The notes under the pieces: model-generated
The model's input: the letters and a program-made list of their open reading frames with translations, nothing else
Told to the model about the DNA's origin: nothing
The model's database searches: none
Made by a program: the position numbers and the translations under genes
Assembly (NCBI GenBank): GCA_032158295.1
Contig: CM063247.1
Span: 13,002,399 to 13,066,398, forward strand
DNA length: 64,000 nt
Direction of reading: 5' to 3'
DNA from: Pycnopodia helianthoides
Taxonomy: Eukaryota; Echinodermata; Asteroidea; Forcipulatida; Asteriidae
In this document: positions 31,198 to 43,275 of the stretch, one piece after another
How the letters are laid out: the number at the start of each line of letters is the position of its first letter
Position numbering within the stretch: position 1 is the first letter of the stretch

Positions 31198-33132
31198 GTT
31201 ATAAGCTACAATATAAACCGTACACACAGATTCTTGTTATTTGATTGGTGAAACTTGCCTCAAGTGTCGTCCTTTATTTTGCCATATATACTGCCACGAC
31301 ACTCAAAAATTTAATACAGGAGTCCAATATGGATAATTATAAGACACTTTGGATGCTGAAGCATTATTTCAAAAATAATTGTTCCTGCCGCACTTATCCG
31401 CGCTTAGGTTGGTGTCTATGGAATCGTCCACATTGTTTAGAAGTTTTTTTTTTGAATTTTCAGAGTGTGGCGTAGATGAGTTTGTGTGTCTATTTTGTGC
31501 TTATTGTGAAAAATGGCCTCGTGAAATGGAATAGTCCAGATTTAACCTTGTGATTAAATTCTGCAACAATGCACTAACATAAATCCAATTAATATTTGTA
31601 TAATACAAAATACAACTCATACAGATATGACAATACAAAGTACACCAACACAATTTGTATACAAAACTTACAAGATTTTTTCAATAAAATACTAATGATT
31701 AGTAATAATTTAGCCAAATAAAAATCTCAGCTAAAAGAAAATTGGCCTTTGGCTATTTACATAATTTATGGCTGAAACCTTTAATAACTTCAATTTTTTC
31801 CCTCCTAGCCCGACGAGATAATTTTAGCAGAATTGCAGGATTAACCTTTCTTTGAGAATACCGCTAGCAAAGAAACCATGACTTAATCAGGCCAAGAGAA
31901 CAAAGAGTCTGTTTGTTGTTTTCTTTTGAGAAAATGATATATTCACGCATCCTTAGGCACCATGAATTGCAAAACCTCAGCAGTGAGACATGGCTGCCAA
32001 TTGGGCCCATAACCAGAACCAAGAATGGAGTTTAATAGTGGAAGCCTCTGAATACCACATAAACCTTTTTAGCAACAAAAAGACAAAAAAGCATGGAATC
32101 AAGGATTACACAATTATACCTTTTTTTCAATGCCAACTGTCCCCTTTGTGTGGGTGAAACGAAGCGTTGCATGGGGGAGTGCATGCTCTGAACACGCTCC
32201 ATAGTGGACAGTGCAGGCGGACTTTGTTCAGGTCATCTGATATAATATGATGTATACAAATGCACACTACAGGAATTTGAGCTCAGGAAAATATTAGCGT
32301 GTTTACATGACATCCGGTGTCAACTGGTAAAACATTTTCTGCTAAGCAAAAAATTATGCAGGATAATAGTCACAGATGGTAAAAATGTGAAATTGTACTT
32401 TGGCTTTGTTACTTTATTCTGGTGATCAACATCATATTTTGCTAAGCTACCTGTTGTGCATGTTGACACGCTGTAAGGTCGCTGTTGTAGTATTGATCAC
32501 CTCAGAAAATGCGGACTCTCAGGGAAGGAGGGGGAACGTCACCACAGGATTGTTTTTTAGGGCTCCAAACACTTACCACTCAGTATGCATTATCCATTGT
32601 TTTGCAGATTTCAATGCCTTGTGTGAAGCATATTTTAAAGTAACGCCATGCCCGGATCCTGCATTAATTGCCCCTGGCATTTCATGGTGACAGTGGATTA
32701 ATTACTCTCATTATTGAGCCTGCTCAATAGTGTCCAAAAACTCCATAAAGTCAGGTGTTAAGAAAAAATAATCATCATGCTTGGAGCTCACACTGACCAA
32801 AATTTTGCATTCTTTTGTCACAAACAAAGGACAAGATATAGTTGAGTCTTTCGAAGCAGCATTCACTGTCTTTGCGACTGCCCGGTACTTTACATCTCAG
32901 CCCGCAAGGACCTCCTCTACCTCTGTGGCCATCAGGAGAGTAATGGGGTAGCCATGACAAGGTTGTGATGATTGTAAACTGAAATTAAAATACAATTGCG
33001 AAATTGTTTTTTACCTTAATGGTGGGTATGGAGGGAGCGGGTGGATATGATTAAGAATGAAAACAGGGGAAATAAATTGCTCCAGCACAATGGCCCCTTC
33101 AACAAGTGAGAGTGTGAGACTAGGTAAAGCAT
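31198..33132. other. Intergenic, no gene recognised
   Basis: Frames such as 32400-32690 (+, 96 residues) have no recognisable family. No RNA genes seen. Confidence 0.5.
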
Positions 33133-33141
33133 TGTTGGTGC

Positions 33142-34025
33142 TAGTTGCGATAATCGTAACCCTCCATCCTCCCGACGGTCGGAGACCGGAGGGTTACGAG
33201 TCATGCAGTGCAAAAAAGTGGCGAAATAAAAAATTCGACTATTTTGGTCAGACTAGTCACCAGATTTACCAAATTTTTACCACTTTAAAAAAACATGACA
33301 CACATTCTAAAAACATGGATGTGATCATCAATGTGTCATGAATCCATTCGTATTACTCAAAACATCATTGAGAAAATATTTAAAAAAAAAAAGACAAAAA
33401 CTTACCAGAGACTGAGCGAAATTTTCATGATGCGTAGACAATCTCAGGTCCGGTTTTCGAACCTCGCGATTCGTGACCTAGCAACATCTCGACCAATCAG
33501 CGTAAGCAAACTCGTCGTTGAGCGCATTTTGTTGAGTTGCACAATCACAGGATATTTATGAGGAAAAATTTACAGATTGAGCGCGCATTCTGGAAAGCTG
33601 TTCCTGCAATTAATCAGCGCAAACTGCAAATAGCGCAAATCCGTGAAATACATTAACTGCGTGCATGCACAGTCGCACACGAGACGATCGCCACGCCTAC
33701 ACAACGGTTTGGTTTACGCTGATTGGTTGATGTAGGGGAAGTGCGGTCCATGGACATTTCGGTCAGTTTCTGGTAAGTTTTTGTTCGTTTTTTTTTCATC
33801 GATGTTTAGAGTGTTATGAATGGATTCATTATACCTTGAAGATCAAATCCATGTTCTTAGAATGTGTGTCATGTTTTTTGAAAGGGGTAAAAATTGGGCA
33901 AATCTGGTGACTAGTCTGACCAAAATAGTCGAAATTTTTATTTCGCCACTTTTTTGCACTGCATGACTCGTAACCCTCCGGTCTCCGACCGTCGGGAGGA
34001 TGGAGGGTTACGATTATCGCAACTA
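33142..34025. mobile_element. Long-inverted-repeat element (Mutator-like), copy B
   Basis: 884 bp, same family as copies A and C but in the opposite orientation. Flanked by a perfect 9-bp duplication TGTTGGTGC (33133-33141 and 34026-34034). Both arms keep the outward 23-nt mini-exon: 33428-33406 on minus (ATG AAA ATT TCG ...) and 33750-33772 on plus (ATG GAC ATT TCG ...), each ending at GTAAG. Both have 'acgctgattggt' (inverted CCAAT) upstream of the ATG. Confidence 0.9.
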
Positions 34026-34034
34026 TGTTGGTGC

Positions 34035-35114
34035 CTGAACTTAAATGCTCAGGAATTACACGGAGGCCATGGCCTCTGTTAGACTGGTGCCTCGTCAACA
34101 AATTCTGATAGACTTCAGGGCTTGAAATTTACACTGAATTGCAAGCCCGAGGCCAGTGATTTGAATGTCGAGCCAGTAAACTTGCAACTGTACAAGCTCA
34201 GCCATACAAAGCTGTGCCTTGTAAATGCACTTGTTTATCATGGTCTTGATGTTCGTAAATGAATCAGTAGGCTGGACCATCAGATGGCAGACCAACATAA
34301 ATTAGGAGCCAATGCCTTTTGGAATATGGTGAAAGATTGAGCGCCACCTCCCACCTCTCAAGTTTATATCACACAATGTCTTTTGTAACTTCCTTTATTT
34401 CAAAAATATGAAAGTATTATTATTATTTTTTTAAAAACCCTTCTTTGAGTCAAGTTATCTTGTTTCATATGGCTATGTTTACTTTGTGATCAAATAAATT
34501 CAGTTTGTTCAAACTGTATCATAAAACAATCATTTCTGGGTCACTTACGATCGATAATCAAGAGGATTTTCCTGCACTCATCAAATGATGCCGACTTTCT
34601 CCAAATCAATGGATACCTTTTTTAGAATGAGCCACGGAGCATGCCCAGATAATTACCAACCTGTAAAATAAATTTGAAACAAATTCACAACTTTGTTATT
34701 ATGTTAACAGTCGCCCCCGGCAATGAGGTCGCCTCCCCAAGTTGAAAAAAGGGCCAGTAGGCCTATTCAATTTTAAAAAGCACTAAGATTCATCTTTAGA
34801 TGAGCTGTCAATAGTGCCATAGACAATTTCGTTTTTAATGTGCTCTCCACAATATTGAGCAATAACAATGGTAAGTGACAACTGACATGACTAACGGGAA
34901 AAATCTCGGCAAAAACGCGTTTCTGAATGAAAAATCATCTCACCTCCTGCTTTTAGGGCATAGGGCCAAAGAGGGGAGGGAGTCCAGTGTATTGGCACTA
35001 TGGGGCAGCTGTGATTGTAGCTAGAGAACGACTGCAGGTCCCCCAAAAAGTTGTTTTAAAGAGAACAGCGCCCTAGTTACTGAGTGATCAGGTGATACTC
35101 CCATACCATGCATA
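34035..35114. other. Intergenic, nothing recognised
   Basis: A hAT-like MITE end ('cagggcttgaaattt') may start near 34117, but no partner end is clear. No gene is seen. Confidence 0.45.
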
Positions 35115-35123
35115 CTGCCTGGG

Positions 35124-36688
35124 TACTCCTAGAATTATGAGGTTCCATGAACCTCATAGAGGTCCATGTACAAACTACAATACAAAACTTTTTTTCATTT
35201 ACGTTTCTGCACCTGGAGTTCTCATTTGAAATCGGATCTCGCCAAAATTAGGCTCTACGTGTTCCTTGGAATCTCATTGAGCGTTGCATGGGTCAAGAAA
35301 ATCCACTCCGCAAATTTAAAATTGTTAAAAAGCAATAAATTCTTACCGTCATTCCCAGTCCTCTTCAAACAGTGTGAGTGTTATAACAAATATGGCGCTT
35401 GCTGCGCTCGCAAAGGTCTACCGAACAAACTGGTACTCCGCGCGCAGCAACGCTGGTCCCGGCAACTGTAGGTTGGTTTTGTACACACATCATGTGACTC
35501 CAGCGCCATATTTGTTATAACACTCACACTGTTTGAAGAGGACTGGGAATGACGGTAAGAATTTATTGCTTTTTAACAATTTTAAATTTGCGGAGTGGAT
35601 TTTCTTGACCCATGCAACGCTCAATGAGATTCCAAGGAACACGTAGAGCCTAATTTTGGCTAGTTGCGATAATCGTAACCCTCCATCCTCCCGACGGTCG
35701 GAGACCGGAGGGTTACGAGTCATGCAGTGCAAAAAAGTGGCGAAATAAAAATTTCGACTATTTTGGTCAGACTAGTCACCAGATTTGCCCAATTTTTACC
35801 CCTTTCAAAAAACATGACACATTCTAAGAACATGGATTTGATCTTCAAGGTGTAATGAATCCATTCATAACACTCTAAACATCGATGAAAAATTATTTGA
35901 AGAAAAAACGAACAAAAACTTACCAGAAACTGACCGAAATGTCCATGGACCGCACTTCCCCTACATCAACCAATCAGCGTAAACCAAACCGTTGTGTAGG
36001 CGTGGCGATCGTCTCGTGTGCGACTGTGCGTGCACGCAGTTAATGTATTTAACGGATTTGCGCTATTTGCAGTTTGCGCTGATTAATTGCAGGAACAGCT
36101 TTCCAGAATGCGCGCTCAATTTGTAAATTTTTCCTCATAAATATCCTGTGATTGTGCAACTCAACAAAATGCGCTCAACGACGAGTTTGCTTACGCTGAT
36201 TGGTCGAGATGTTGCTAGGTCACGAATCGCGAGGTTCGAAAACCGGACCTGAGATTGTCTACGCATCATGAAAATTTCGCTCAGTCTCTGGTAAGTTTTT
36301 ATCTTTTTTTCTTTAAATATTTTCTCAATGATGTTTTGAGTAATACGAATGGATTCATGACACATTGATGATCACATCCATGTTTTTAGAATGTGTGTCA
36401 TGTTTTTTTAAAGTGGTAAAAATTTGGTAAATCTGGTGACTAGTCTGACCAAAATAGTCGAAATTTTTATTTCGCCACTTTTTTGCACTGCATGACTCGT
36501 AACCCTCCGGTCTCCGACCGTCGGGAGGATGGAGGGTTACGATTATCGCAACTAAATTTTGGCGAGATCCGATTTCAAATGAGAACTCCAGGTGCAGAAA
36601 CGTAAATGAAAAAAAGTTTTGTATTGTAGTTTGTACATGGACCTCTATGAATGTATGAGGTTCATGGAACCTCATAATTCTAGGAGTA
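35124..36688. mobile_element. Foldback element D, interrupted by copy C
   Basis: Ends 'tactcctagaattatgaggt' and its inverse, flanked by a 9-bp duplication CTGCCTGGG (35115-35123 and 36689-36697). The left arm 35124-35399 mirrors a right arm starting at 35502; the central loop is ~102 bp. The right arm is split by copy C (35661-36554) plus its 9-bp duplication; without them the element would be 662 bp. Non-coding, and a different family from A-C despite the same duplication length. Confidence 0.88.
35661..36554. mobile_element. Long-inverted-repeat element (Mutator-like), copy C, nested in element D
   Basis: 894 bp, flanked by 9-bp duplication AATTTTGGC (35652-35660 and 36555-36563). The intact left arm of the host foldback shows the unfilled target once (35241-35249, inverse orientation), proving the duplication. 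Outward mini-exons are at 35946-35924 (minus) and 36268-36290 (plus), both with ATG and GTAAG donors. Confidence 0.93.
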
Positions 36689-36697
36689 CTGCCTGGG

Positions 36698-37224
36698 TCC
36701 CTCAATTTGCATTTCAATATGGTATAAAAATGGTCACTGTCGTGGTGGAAAAGTTTCCTTGAAATGCTGTGGTTTTTTAAAGTAAACTAGTTAAAGTGCT
36801 GCTTTTGTTTACTGACTGGTCATGCTGGTCTTGCCTGACTTAAGACTGCTGTTGTGTATCGATGAGACATCTTGTCTGACACTGACAGCCAAGAAGTTGA
36901 GATTGACACAATCCCGTCAATGTTGTTCGAGTGTTTTGGCCACTTACCTCAGTTCAGAACCTATCATAAATTTGTCTGCACCATCCACGACATCATCCAT
37001 ATGAAAAACTGGGGTTTTTTTCGCCGTAAGTTCACCGAGGAACGCGCGGGGTCTTTACCTCTCGTACTTTTCTTTGCCCCCATTGCACCTCCTGTGAATT
37101 TGTGACGTTATTATTTTAGTTTTGACAGTACACCACGATCGTTGGTGATTTTGATGCCACATCAAAATGGCGGCGCTAGCGTAGGTCGCCCTCTCGTGAA
37201 AATATAATTGGGGTGGGCGGGGTG
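36698..37224. other. Intergenic with an unrecognised short frame
   Basis: The plus frame 36872-37105 (77 residues, starting 'MSDTDSQEVEIDTIPSMLF') has no recognised family; it could be a decayed transposon piece. Nothing else supported. Confidence 0.35.
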
Positions 37225-37335
37225 CGATTTTTATTTTCTGCAGCACACGTCGGCTAGGGAGTCAACAGTTAAGGGAAGAACAGCCTATCCCTTAACTGTT
37301 GACTCCATAGCAGAAGTATGCTGCAGGACATAAAT
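37225..37335. repeat. Large hairpin, copy 2
   Basis: Same sequence as 28704-28831: 'ctgcagcacacgtcggcta', 'agtcaacagttaaggga', mirrored by 'tcccttaactgttgact' and a mutated outer right arm ('agcagaagtatgctgcag'). Confidence 0.85.
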
Positions 37336-37708
37336 TTGCGGGCGAGATGAACATTGACAGCTCACCGTAGGCCCTGGGATGGGAAGCACTGAAAAACAAT
37401 GTTGATTGGCTAACCGTGACTGTAGTAATACGTAGTACATGTATTTGGAGAAACAAATGCGGTCAGCAAGGAGGAGGGTAGGGTTTTCCTATAACTGTTC
37501 ATGAGGGGGTTTTACAGTGGCAATTTTTCATTTGATTATATAAAAGGTTACCGGCCTATGTAAAGTGTGTTACAAATGTTTTGCAATTCTATCTTCTCAG
37601 TTAGTTCTCATAGTCATAGTAGGGCCTATTATCTTTTTCCCCTGGGAAAACAGGGACTCCTTAAAAGCAGTTGCATACACAAAGGGGGCAGGACCGCCCC
37701 AATAATAT

Positions 37709-37763
37709 AAAAAAAAAAAAAAAAACAAAAAAAAAAAAACAAAAAAAAAAAAAAAAAAAAAAC
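37709..37763. repeat. Poly(A) tract
   Basis: About 55 bases of A broken by single C residues. It generates meaningless Phe-rich frames on the other strand. It may be a retroposon tail, but no body is recognised. Confidence 0.85.
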
Positions 37764-38771
37764 ATAAAAAAGAAGGAACGAAAGATTTGATTAAACAGCC
37801 CCACCCAACAAATGTCTTTTCCCCACCCCCAAATAAAATGTAAGATTGCGCCACTGCCCCCAAAACAGCTAGCACTGTGACCCATGTATTAAAGGAGATG
37901 ATGAAGAAATGCTAACCACAAAAATGTTTACAGATTCACTCATAACTTACATGATTTAAAGTAAGTAAAGGTAGAAAGGGTTCCTTAAAATATTTCTGCC
38001 TAAAATGATAGGCTTTGTTTGTTCATGCTTATGTTGAATCACACAAAATGTGGACACTGATTTTGAGCTGTTACCAAAAGTGTACAATACCTTTCAGACA
38101 GACATACAAATGTAATGATCAAAAATAATTATTATGTTCCAATTTATTACTGTTTATGAATTTTTAAGACTTACTGATATCTCAGACATTATTGACAACA
38201 TTTCAAAAGCAACTTGACTTTTGTCACAGCTTAAAAGCTGGTTTTATTTGTATGCACAAAAAGTTTCAAGTTAGAATTTATCACTAGTCCCATCAGGAAA
38301 GAAGAATGCAATGATTATAACATTACATAAAGTAAATAGTGTAATTTAACATGACATAATAAACATATGCACTTTCCCACGTTTGCATGAACAAGGGTAC
38401 AGATAACAGTAGCCCTTAGAAACCATAAGGCACTATTGCTCATGAAATCTCCAAAACGATTGTTACTTAAGATTACAGCCTGTACCTGCTAAAAGTCAAC
38501 TTGCTGATATTATGATGTTATAAAACCTGTGGTGTTATACAACAAAACAATGTAATTTTTGACCAAAAAGAGGAAAATAATTTGTTGCTGATAATTAAAA
38601 TAATTACCATTATAACAGTTGACAAGTTTTCTTGTTGAAATGAGTTAGAAATAAAGGTGTTTTTTAGCTGCATATCTCTCAAATGCTTAATACCTAAGTA
38701 AATGTTTGAAAGCATTAAGCGATGTCTCTACTTACTTTATTTATTTACTTTTAATGAACAATTCATTATCA
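37764..38771. other. Intergenic, nothing recognised
   Basis: AT-rich sequence without genes or clear repeats. Confidence 0.5.
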
Positions 38772-38930
38772 GGGTATATTAACATATGCTTGTAAAGAAC
38801 CCAATCGGGATAGTAGCCGGATACGAAAACTCAACCCTGTGGGAAAATGAGAACGTACATTGGCGCCATGCTTACTATCTCATGCCAACTTGATGATTGG
38901 ATTCTTTACAAGCAATCTTAATATACACAG
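38772..38930. mobile_element. Small foldback element
   Basis: Left end 'gtatatt' then 'gcttgtaaagaacccaatc' and right end 'gattggattctttacaagc' then 'aatatac' are inverted over ~33 bp with few mismatches. 159 bp, non-coding. Confidence 0.75.
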
Positions 38931-39036
38931 GTAATGTTGTTCTTATTGTACCATGGTGTAAACAAATAAGTAAATAATTTTAAGCTTCAAATTTAATTAT
39001 ACCCATCCATAAACATTTGAATACCTATAATCATTA

Positions 39037-39390
39037 TTATAACACCCCTTACAAATGTTCAGTTTTTCATTGGTTTAGAGCGAGTCACATGACAAGTCTT
39101 ATGTACTAGAAACTGCGTGGTACTATACCCGTAGCAACCGATGTACTGTCCCATGGCAACCAATGTACTACACCCATAGCAACAGCACCTGTGTGGTACC
39201 TAAATATTCAGCTTTTTCATTGGTTTAGAGCGCATCACATGAATATGTCTAATTTGTTCTAAAAACCGTGCTGTACCCATAGCAACTGATTTGGTTACTT
39301 TCCAATGACAACCAATGTACTATACCCATAGCAACAGCAGCTTTGTGGTACCTAGACGTCCAGTATTTAGAAATGTACGGGGTGTTATAA
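39037..39390. mobile_element. MITE with TTATAACACCCC ends carrying a duplicated GCAAC-rich interior
   Basis: Inverted ends 'ttataacacccc' and 'ggggtgttataa' enclose two direct ~130-150-bp units, each with 'ttttcattggtttagagcg', 'tcacatga', then several 'cccatagcaac' or 'ccatggcaac' words. The words resemble RFX X-box half sites, but no promoter is known here. Confidence 0.75.
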
Positions 39391-42300
39391 AACAAATATT
39401 GACTGCTTTTACTAATGCTAAAGTTAAAACTACGACGCCTGAGGTGAGCCCTGGCTCGTTTTATTTTTCCTCGGCAGTAGTTTTAACCATAGCACTCGAA
39501 GCGGTAAATTTTGGTATACTATTAAAGAGCACTACGTTAGCATAGTGGAGTTACATTATAAAAGTCAAAACTTTTGTTGACACTAAATGGGCCTAGTTAG
39601 AGATTCCTTAAGTTTCTTTTATCATATTTTATTCAAGTCAGTTAATTGGAACTATTTTATTGTAATTTCTTCCCATAGGATAGACCCTTATTTATATATT
39701 TGTACCCAGGGCTTAGCCCAATCAGTTCAAAATGGGTAACATTTGGACCCTGCACACATTACTACATGTCACTTCATACTTGACTACAAATTTGCCGAGT
39801 ATGGGATGGGTGAAAACCAGTGGGGGAAATTCCCATCCAGTCCAAATTTTCGATGTGAATTAATTTTGTCAACTCCCTACATCAGCTTTTGGCTTTCTTA
39901 ACTGAATGAACATAATGATGGAACTAAAATAAGAGTCTGGCGTTGGTTCTCACTTGTACAGGCAAGTTGTTCTCTGCAGTTGAACCATTGTCCTTGCTTT
40001 ATGGTTGAACACAACAACACTTGCAGATTAGCATTCCTTCTCAGTGATTTAAAGGGACCTTTTTGTAACATTTAGTTTTGGGCATCTGTAGCAGGCCTGG
40101 AATTTCATCAAGGCCATTTTCATTTTCCAAAGGCCACTTCCATTGGAAAATCTAAAAGTCTATGGTAAACTTTTGAATAGACACCAAGGCCTAGACCACG
40201 GGCAACAGAAGCCATGGCCTCAGTGTAATTTTAGGCCTGCTGTATTGATGAGATAAACAGGGCTGTATAAGAATCAGCGGCTACAGCTAAGGGTGTTGCT
40301 TAGGACGTCCTATAGTTCAGTGCATGATGATGCAGTAATCCAGATGAAGACGTAGCCATAGCCGCCAATTTGGACACTGCATTAGGTTGTCCTTTACAGC
40401 TGAGGAATCATAATGTTTAAAACAAGAACAGCTTTTGCATACAAAACTCTTTCAGAAGAAAACCACTTTAAGGTTTGCAACCATTTCTGCTGTTGTTTTT
40501 GTAACTTTCTATCTTCTTCAAACAACTGTTTACAACCAGAACTTTTTTGATTATTTTGGGCTGTGAATGGGGAACTTTTATCCTTAGGGGAAAGAAAGCA
40601 TCCTTTTTGTCAAGACACAAGGTGTAAAATAAACCATAATAAAAATATTCTAAAAACCTTTTCTGAACACTTAATTCTTTCAGAAAAAAAGATATCCATT
40701 AGGAAACATTTCTGCCCTTCTCATTGTAACTTCTTTTTTCAAACAACTCTCTACAACAGGAACTTTTTGGATTATTTTTGGCAGTATTGGGGGAACTTTA
40801 TCCCGAAGAAAAAAAAGTGTCTAGTTCTCTAAAAACAAAACATGTAAAATAGCCCGTCTTGAAAACATGGTTCGAAAACCTAACAGCTACTTTTGATTTG
40901 CATTTTCATTCATCCTCGATTTTTTGTCACCATTTTCACAAACTGCAAATTCATAAAAATAAAATTGGCAAATCAGTGCTTTTACACATGTTATCATTCA
41001 TCCAGATTTTCCACAAGTTTCAAGTCATAAAGGTTATAGTTTCCTTGTTACACTACTTAGCACTCATAATATCACCAGATTTACAGTTTTGAAATTAAAA
41101 AACAGCCTTAGATCTGCCATTTTGTTGCACTTTCAGGAAGAGACAATTGTATGGCTTGTACACAAGGTACTGTACATAGACTTCGTTTGCGCAGTTTTAT
41201 TGAAGAGACAGTAAATTACTCATTACTTAAACTTAGAATGATTGGTTGATAACATTTCAAAGTTAATTTGCAAATAGTCTGCGAATCAAGGACTTCACAT
41301 GAACGTTTGACTGCAGTGGCTCAAATGTCTCTTCATGAAAGCAATAATATATTTCTCAAGGTGATTGTCACCACTTTAAAATCACTAGCTAACTTTTCAA
41401 ATACTTGTTTATTTAGAAAATTAAAGACTGCTTGTAGCCCAAACTACAAACCTTATTATCATGACTGCAATTTTTTTGTAATATGCTGGCAGCAATAGTA
41501 ACAATCAATATACTTGTATATAGCCCTTCCAGCCTCGATTTGGTTGCACTAGTTTCAATGGAAGACCACAAGATGGCTGCACCACGATATAATATCTAGC
41601 TTATAAATAATGAATGTTTATAAGTGCAATGGTGAGAAAATTTTCATGAGTTGAATTGCGCAACTCCATCTTTCAACGAATGAAAATACTCTCTGCATTG
41701 CATGAATGCAAAACATGCATTATTTGTTTTATATAACACTCAAGTAGATCATTTCATTAGAGGATAAACTATGAAGACTAAACAAATTATACCCTGCATT
41801 CTGTCATCCACAAAGAGGGTGTTTTGTACTTAGTATATTGATGTGGTCCAGCTTGCAATAGATAAAATGGGATGAGATGAAAAAGCACACTTTATGACGT
41901 AGGACATGTAAGGCCTAATGGTCTAATTAATAAATGACGCATGATCAGCAATCCTCCAATTAAATGACAATGATCTACCCGAGTATTATAAGTATTTGAT
42001 AGTTTAAAGTCTGCATGCCTCTAAGGACGATCTGTAGTAGGAGTCTGACAATTTCTTCTGAAGACCAGAGTTGGCTCACAAGCTTTATAATCCTCCTGCA
42101 GAAAATACAGTAAAGTGTATGTTATTATCTAGTTTTGTTTTCCATATACATAAAAAATAGCAGTGACTGTCTGTTTATCTCTGTAACATTTGTTTGTTTT
42201 TTGTTTTTATTTATTTGTTTTTTTCTACTTTATTTTTATTTATTTGTTTTGTTCTACTTTAAAGAGCAAAATAACTTGTATCCTCAAAACCATGCAACCT

Positions 42301-43197
42301 TGAAACTCACCTTTCAGTGGAAACATCAAAAACGGTTTATTTTTTAAAACACCACACTGTTAATATGAAGTGGATAACCATGGGGTACAGTTTTACTATT
42401 GAAAATAGATTGAGTAATTAGTAATAACTGGATAATACTTTTTCACAGATTAGTGCCCATTCACTTCACGACTTATTTCGATTGCAGCAAAAGAAATAAG
42501 CATCAGTGAATTCGAGATTCTTCAAATGCTAGGCAATTTGTTTGACTTTTTTTTATACTGTATTTCAGATAAAAATATTCATCTGCACAATTGATAGTGG
42601 TATAAATTTTATAATCAGTGAGCATTCAGATTGAAAAAGATACTTAACATGAAACTAACTTGTTACATGCGCTACTGACTTGGCTCCTCTCAGTCAATGT
42701 TTCCTCTGTTTGTGCTTACTAAGTTTAAAAGGACAATTCAGCATTTAAAAGAGAGACTCTGAGACAAATTCACATCTGAATGAAGTTCTAGAAATTAAAC
42801 CCTTGCACCAACGTCACAGAAATTTCCTTGTCTTGTTGGTAAGTCATTGTGTCACACGTGCACTCCCAAAGTTTGCTACCTCTGACTCCACAGATGGCAT
42901 GCGTTTGTTTATAATTTTACAAAAACACCAATTTCATCATTCACAAGCATTTCTTAAGACTTTGATGAATGTTGACTCTCTAAATCATCAACAAATCTAG
43001 CTCAACTAGCCCATTGGAGCCAGTTTGTGTGAAGTGGGCATGGCTTACAGTGGAACTGCGTCACACTTACAAACAGTAAGTTGATCTCTCTTTTTGTAAA
43101 GAGTTAGAAACAACTATCATGTCAGTCAGTTACCTTTCACTCTGTTGACAGCTGCTCAGCCAAGGTGTACAACGCTCCAGTAATCACACCACCATCA
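39391..43197. other. Long intergenic stretch, no gene recognised
   Basis: Contains a possible MITE with 'gcaggcct...aggcctgc' ends (40090-40243), the repeat at 40265-40395, and a duplicated ~80-bp block (40503-40583 and 40725-40803, sharing 'tcaaacaact', 'acaac' and 'gaacttttt.gattattttgg'). Open frames are short and AT-biased. Confidence 0.5.
40265..40395. repeat. Dispersed repeat with GGCTAC/GTAGCC ends, copy 2
   Basis: Colinear with 20770-20925 ('ggctacagctaagggtgttg', 'taggacgtcctatagttca', 'agtaatccag', 'gtagccatagccgcc'). Confidence 0.55.
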
Positions 43198-43275
43198 CGT
43201 CTGAAGAAACACATCTGAAGAAACATCACATCTGAAGACAAATCACATCTGAAGAAACATCACATGTGAAGACGC
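43198..43275. repeat. Minisatellite, ~19-bp units
   Basis: Four imperfect copies of 'catctgaagaaacatca' head to tail. Confidence 0.85.

Noticed and set aside
32400..32690. 96-residue frame
   Set aside because: No family resemblance, surrounded by AT-rich non-coding sequence.
33331..33561. 76-residue frame repeated in copies B and C
   Set aside because: It is open only because the element is repeated; no domain, and the frame is broken differently among copies.
35166..35732. Frames of 80-101 residues on both strands
   Set aside because: They are the two arms of a foldback element, so the same sequence is read twice; no protein family is visible.
36872..37105. 77-residue frame starting MSDTDSQEVE
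   Set aside because: No recognised domain, no splice or promoter support; left as unrecognised.
37597..37885. Phe-rich minus-strand frames
   Set aside because: Produced by the poly(A) tract at 37709-37763.
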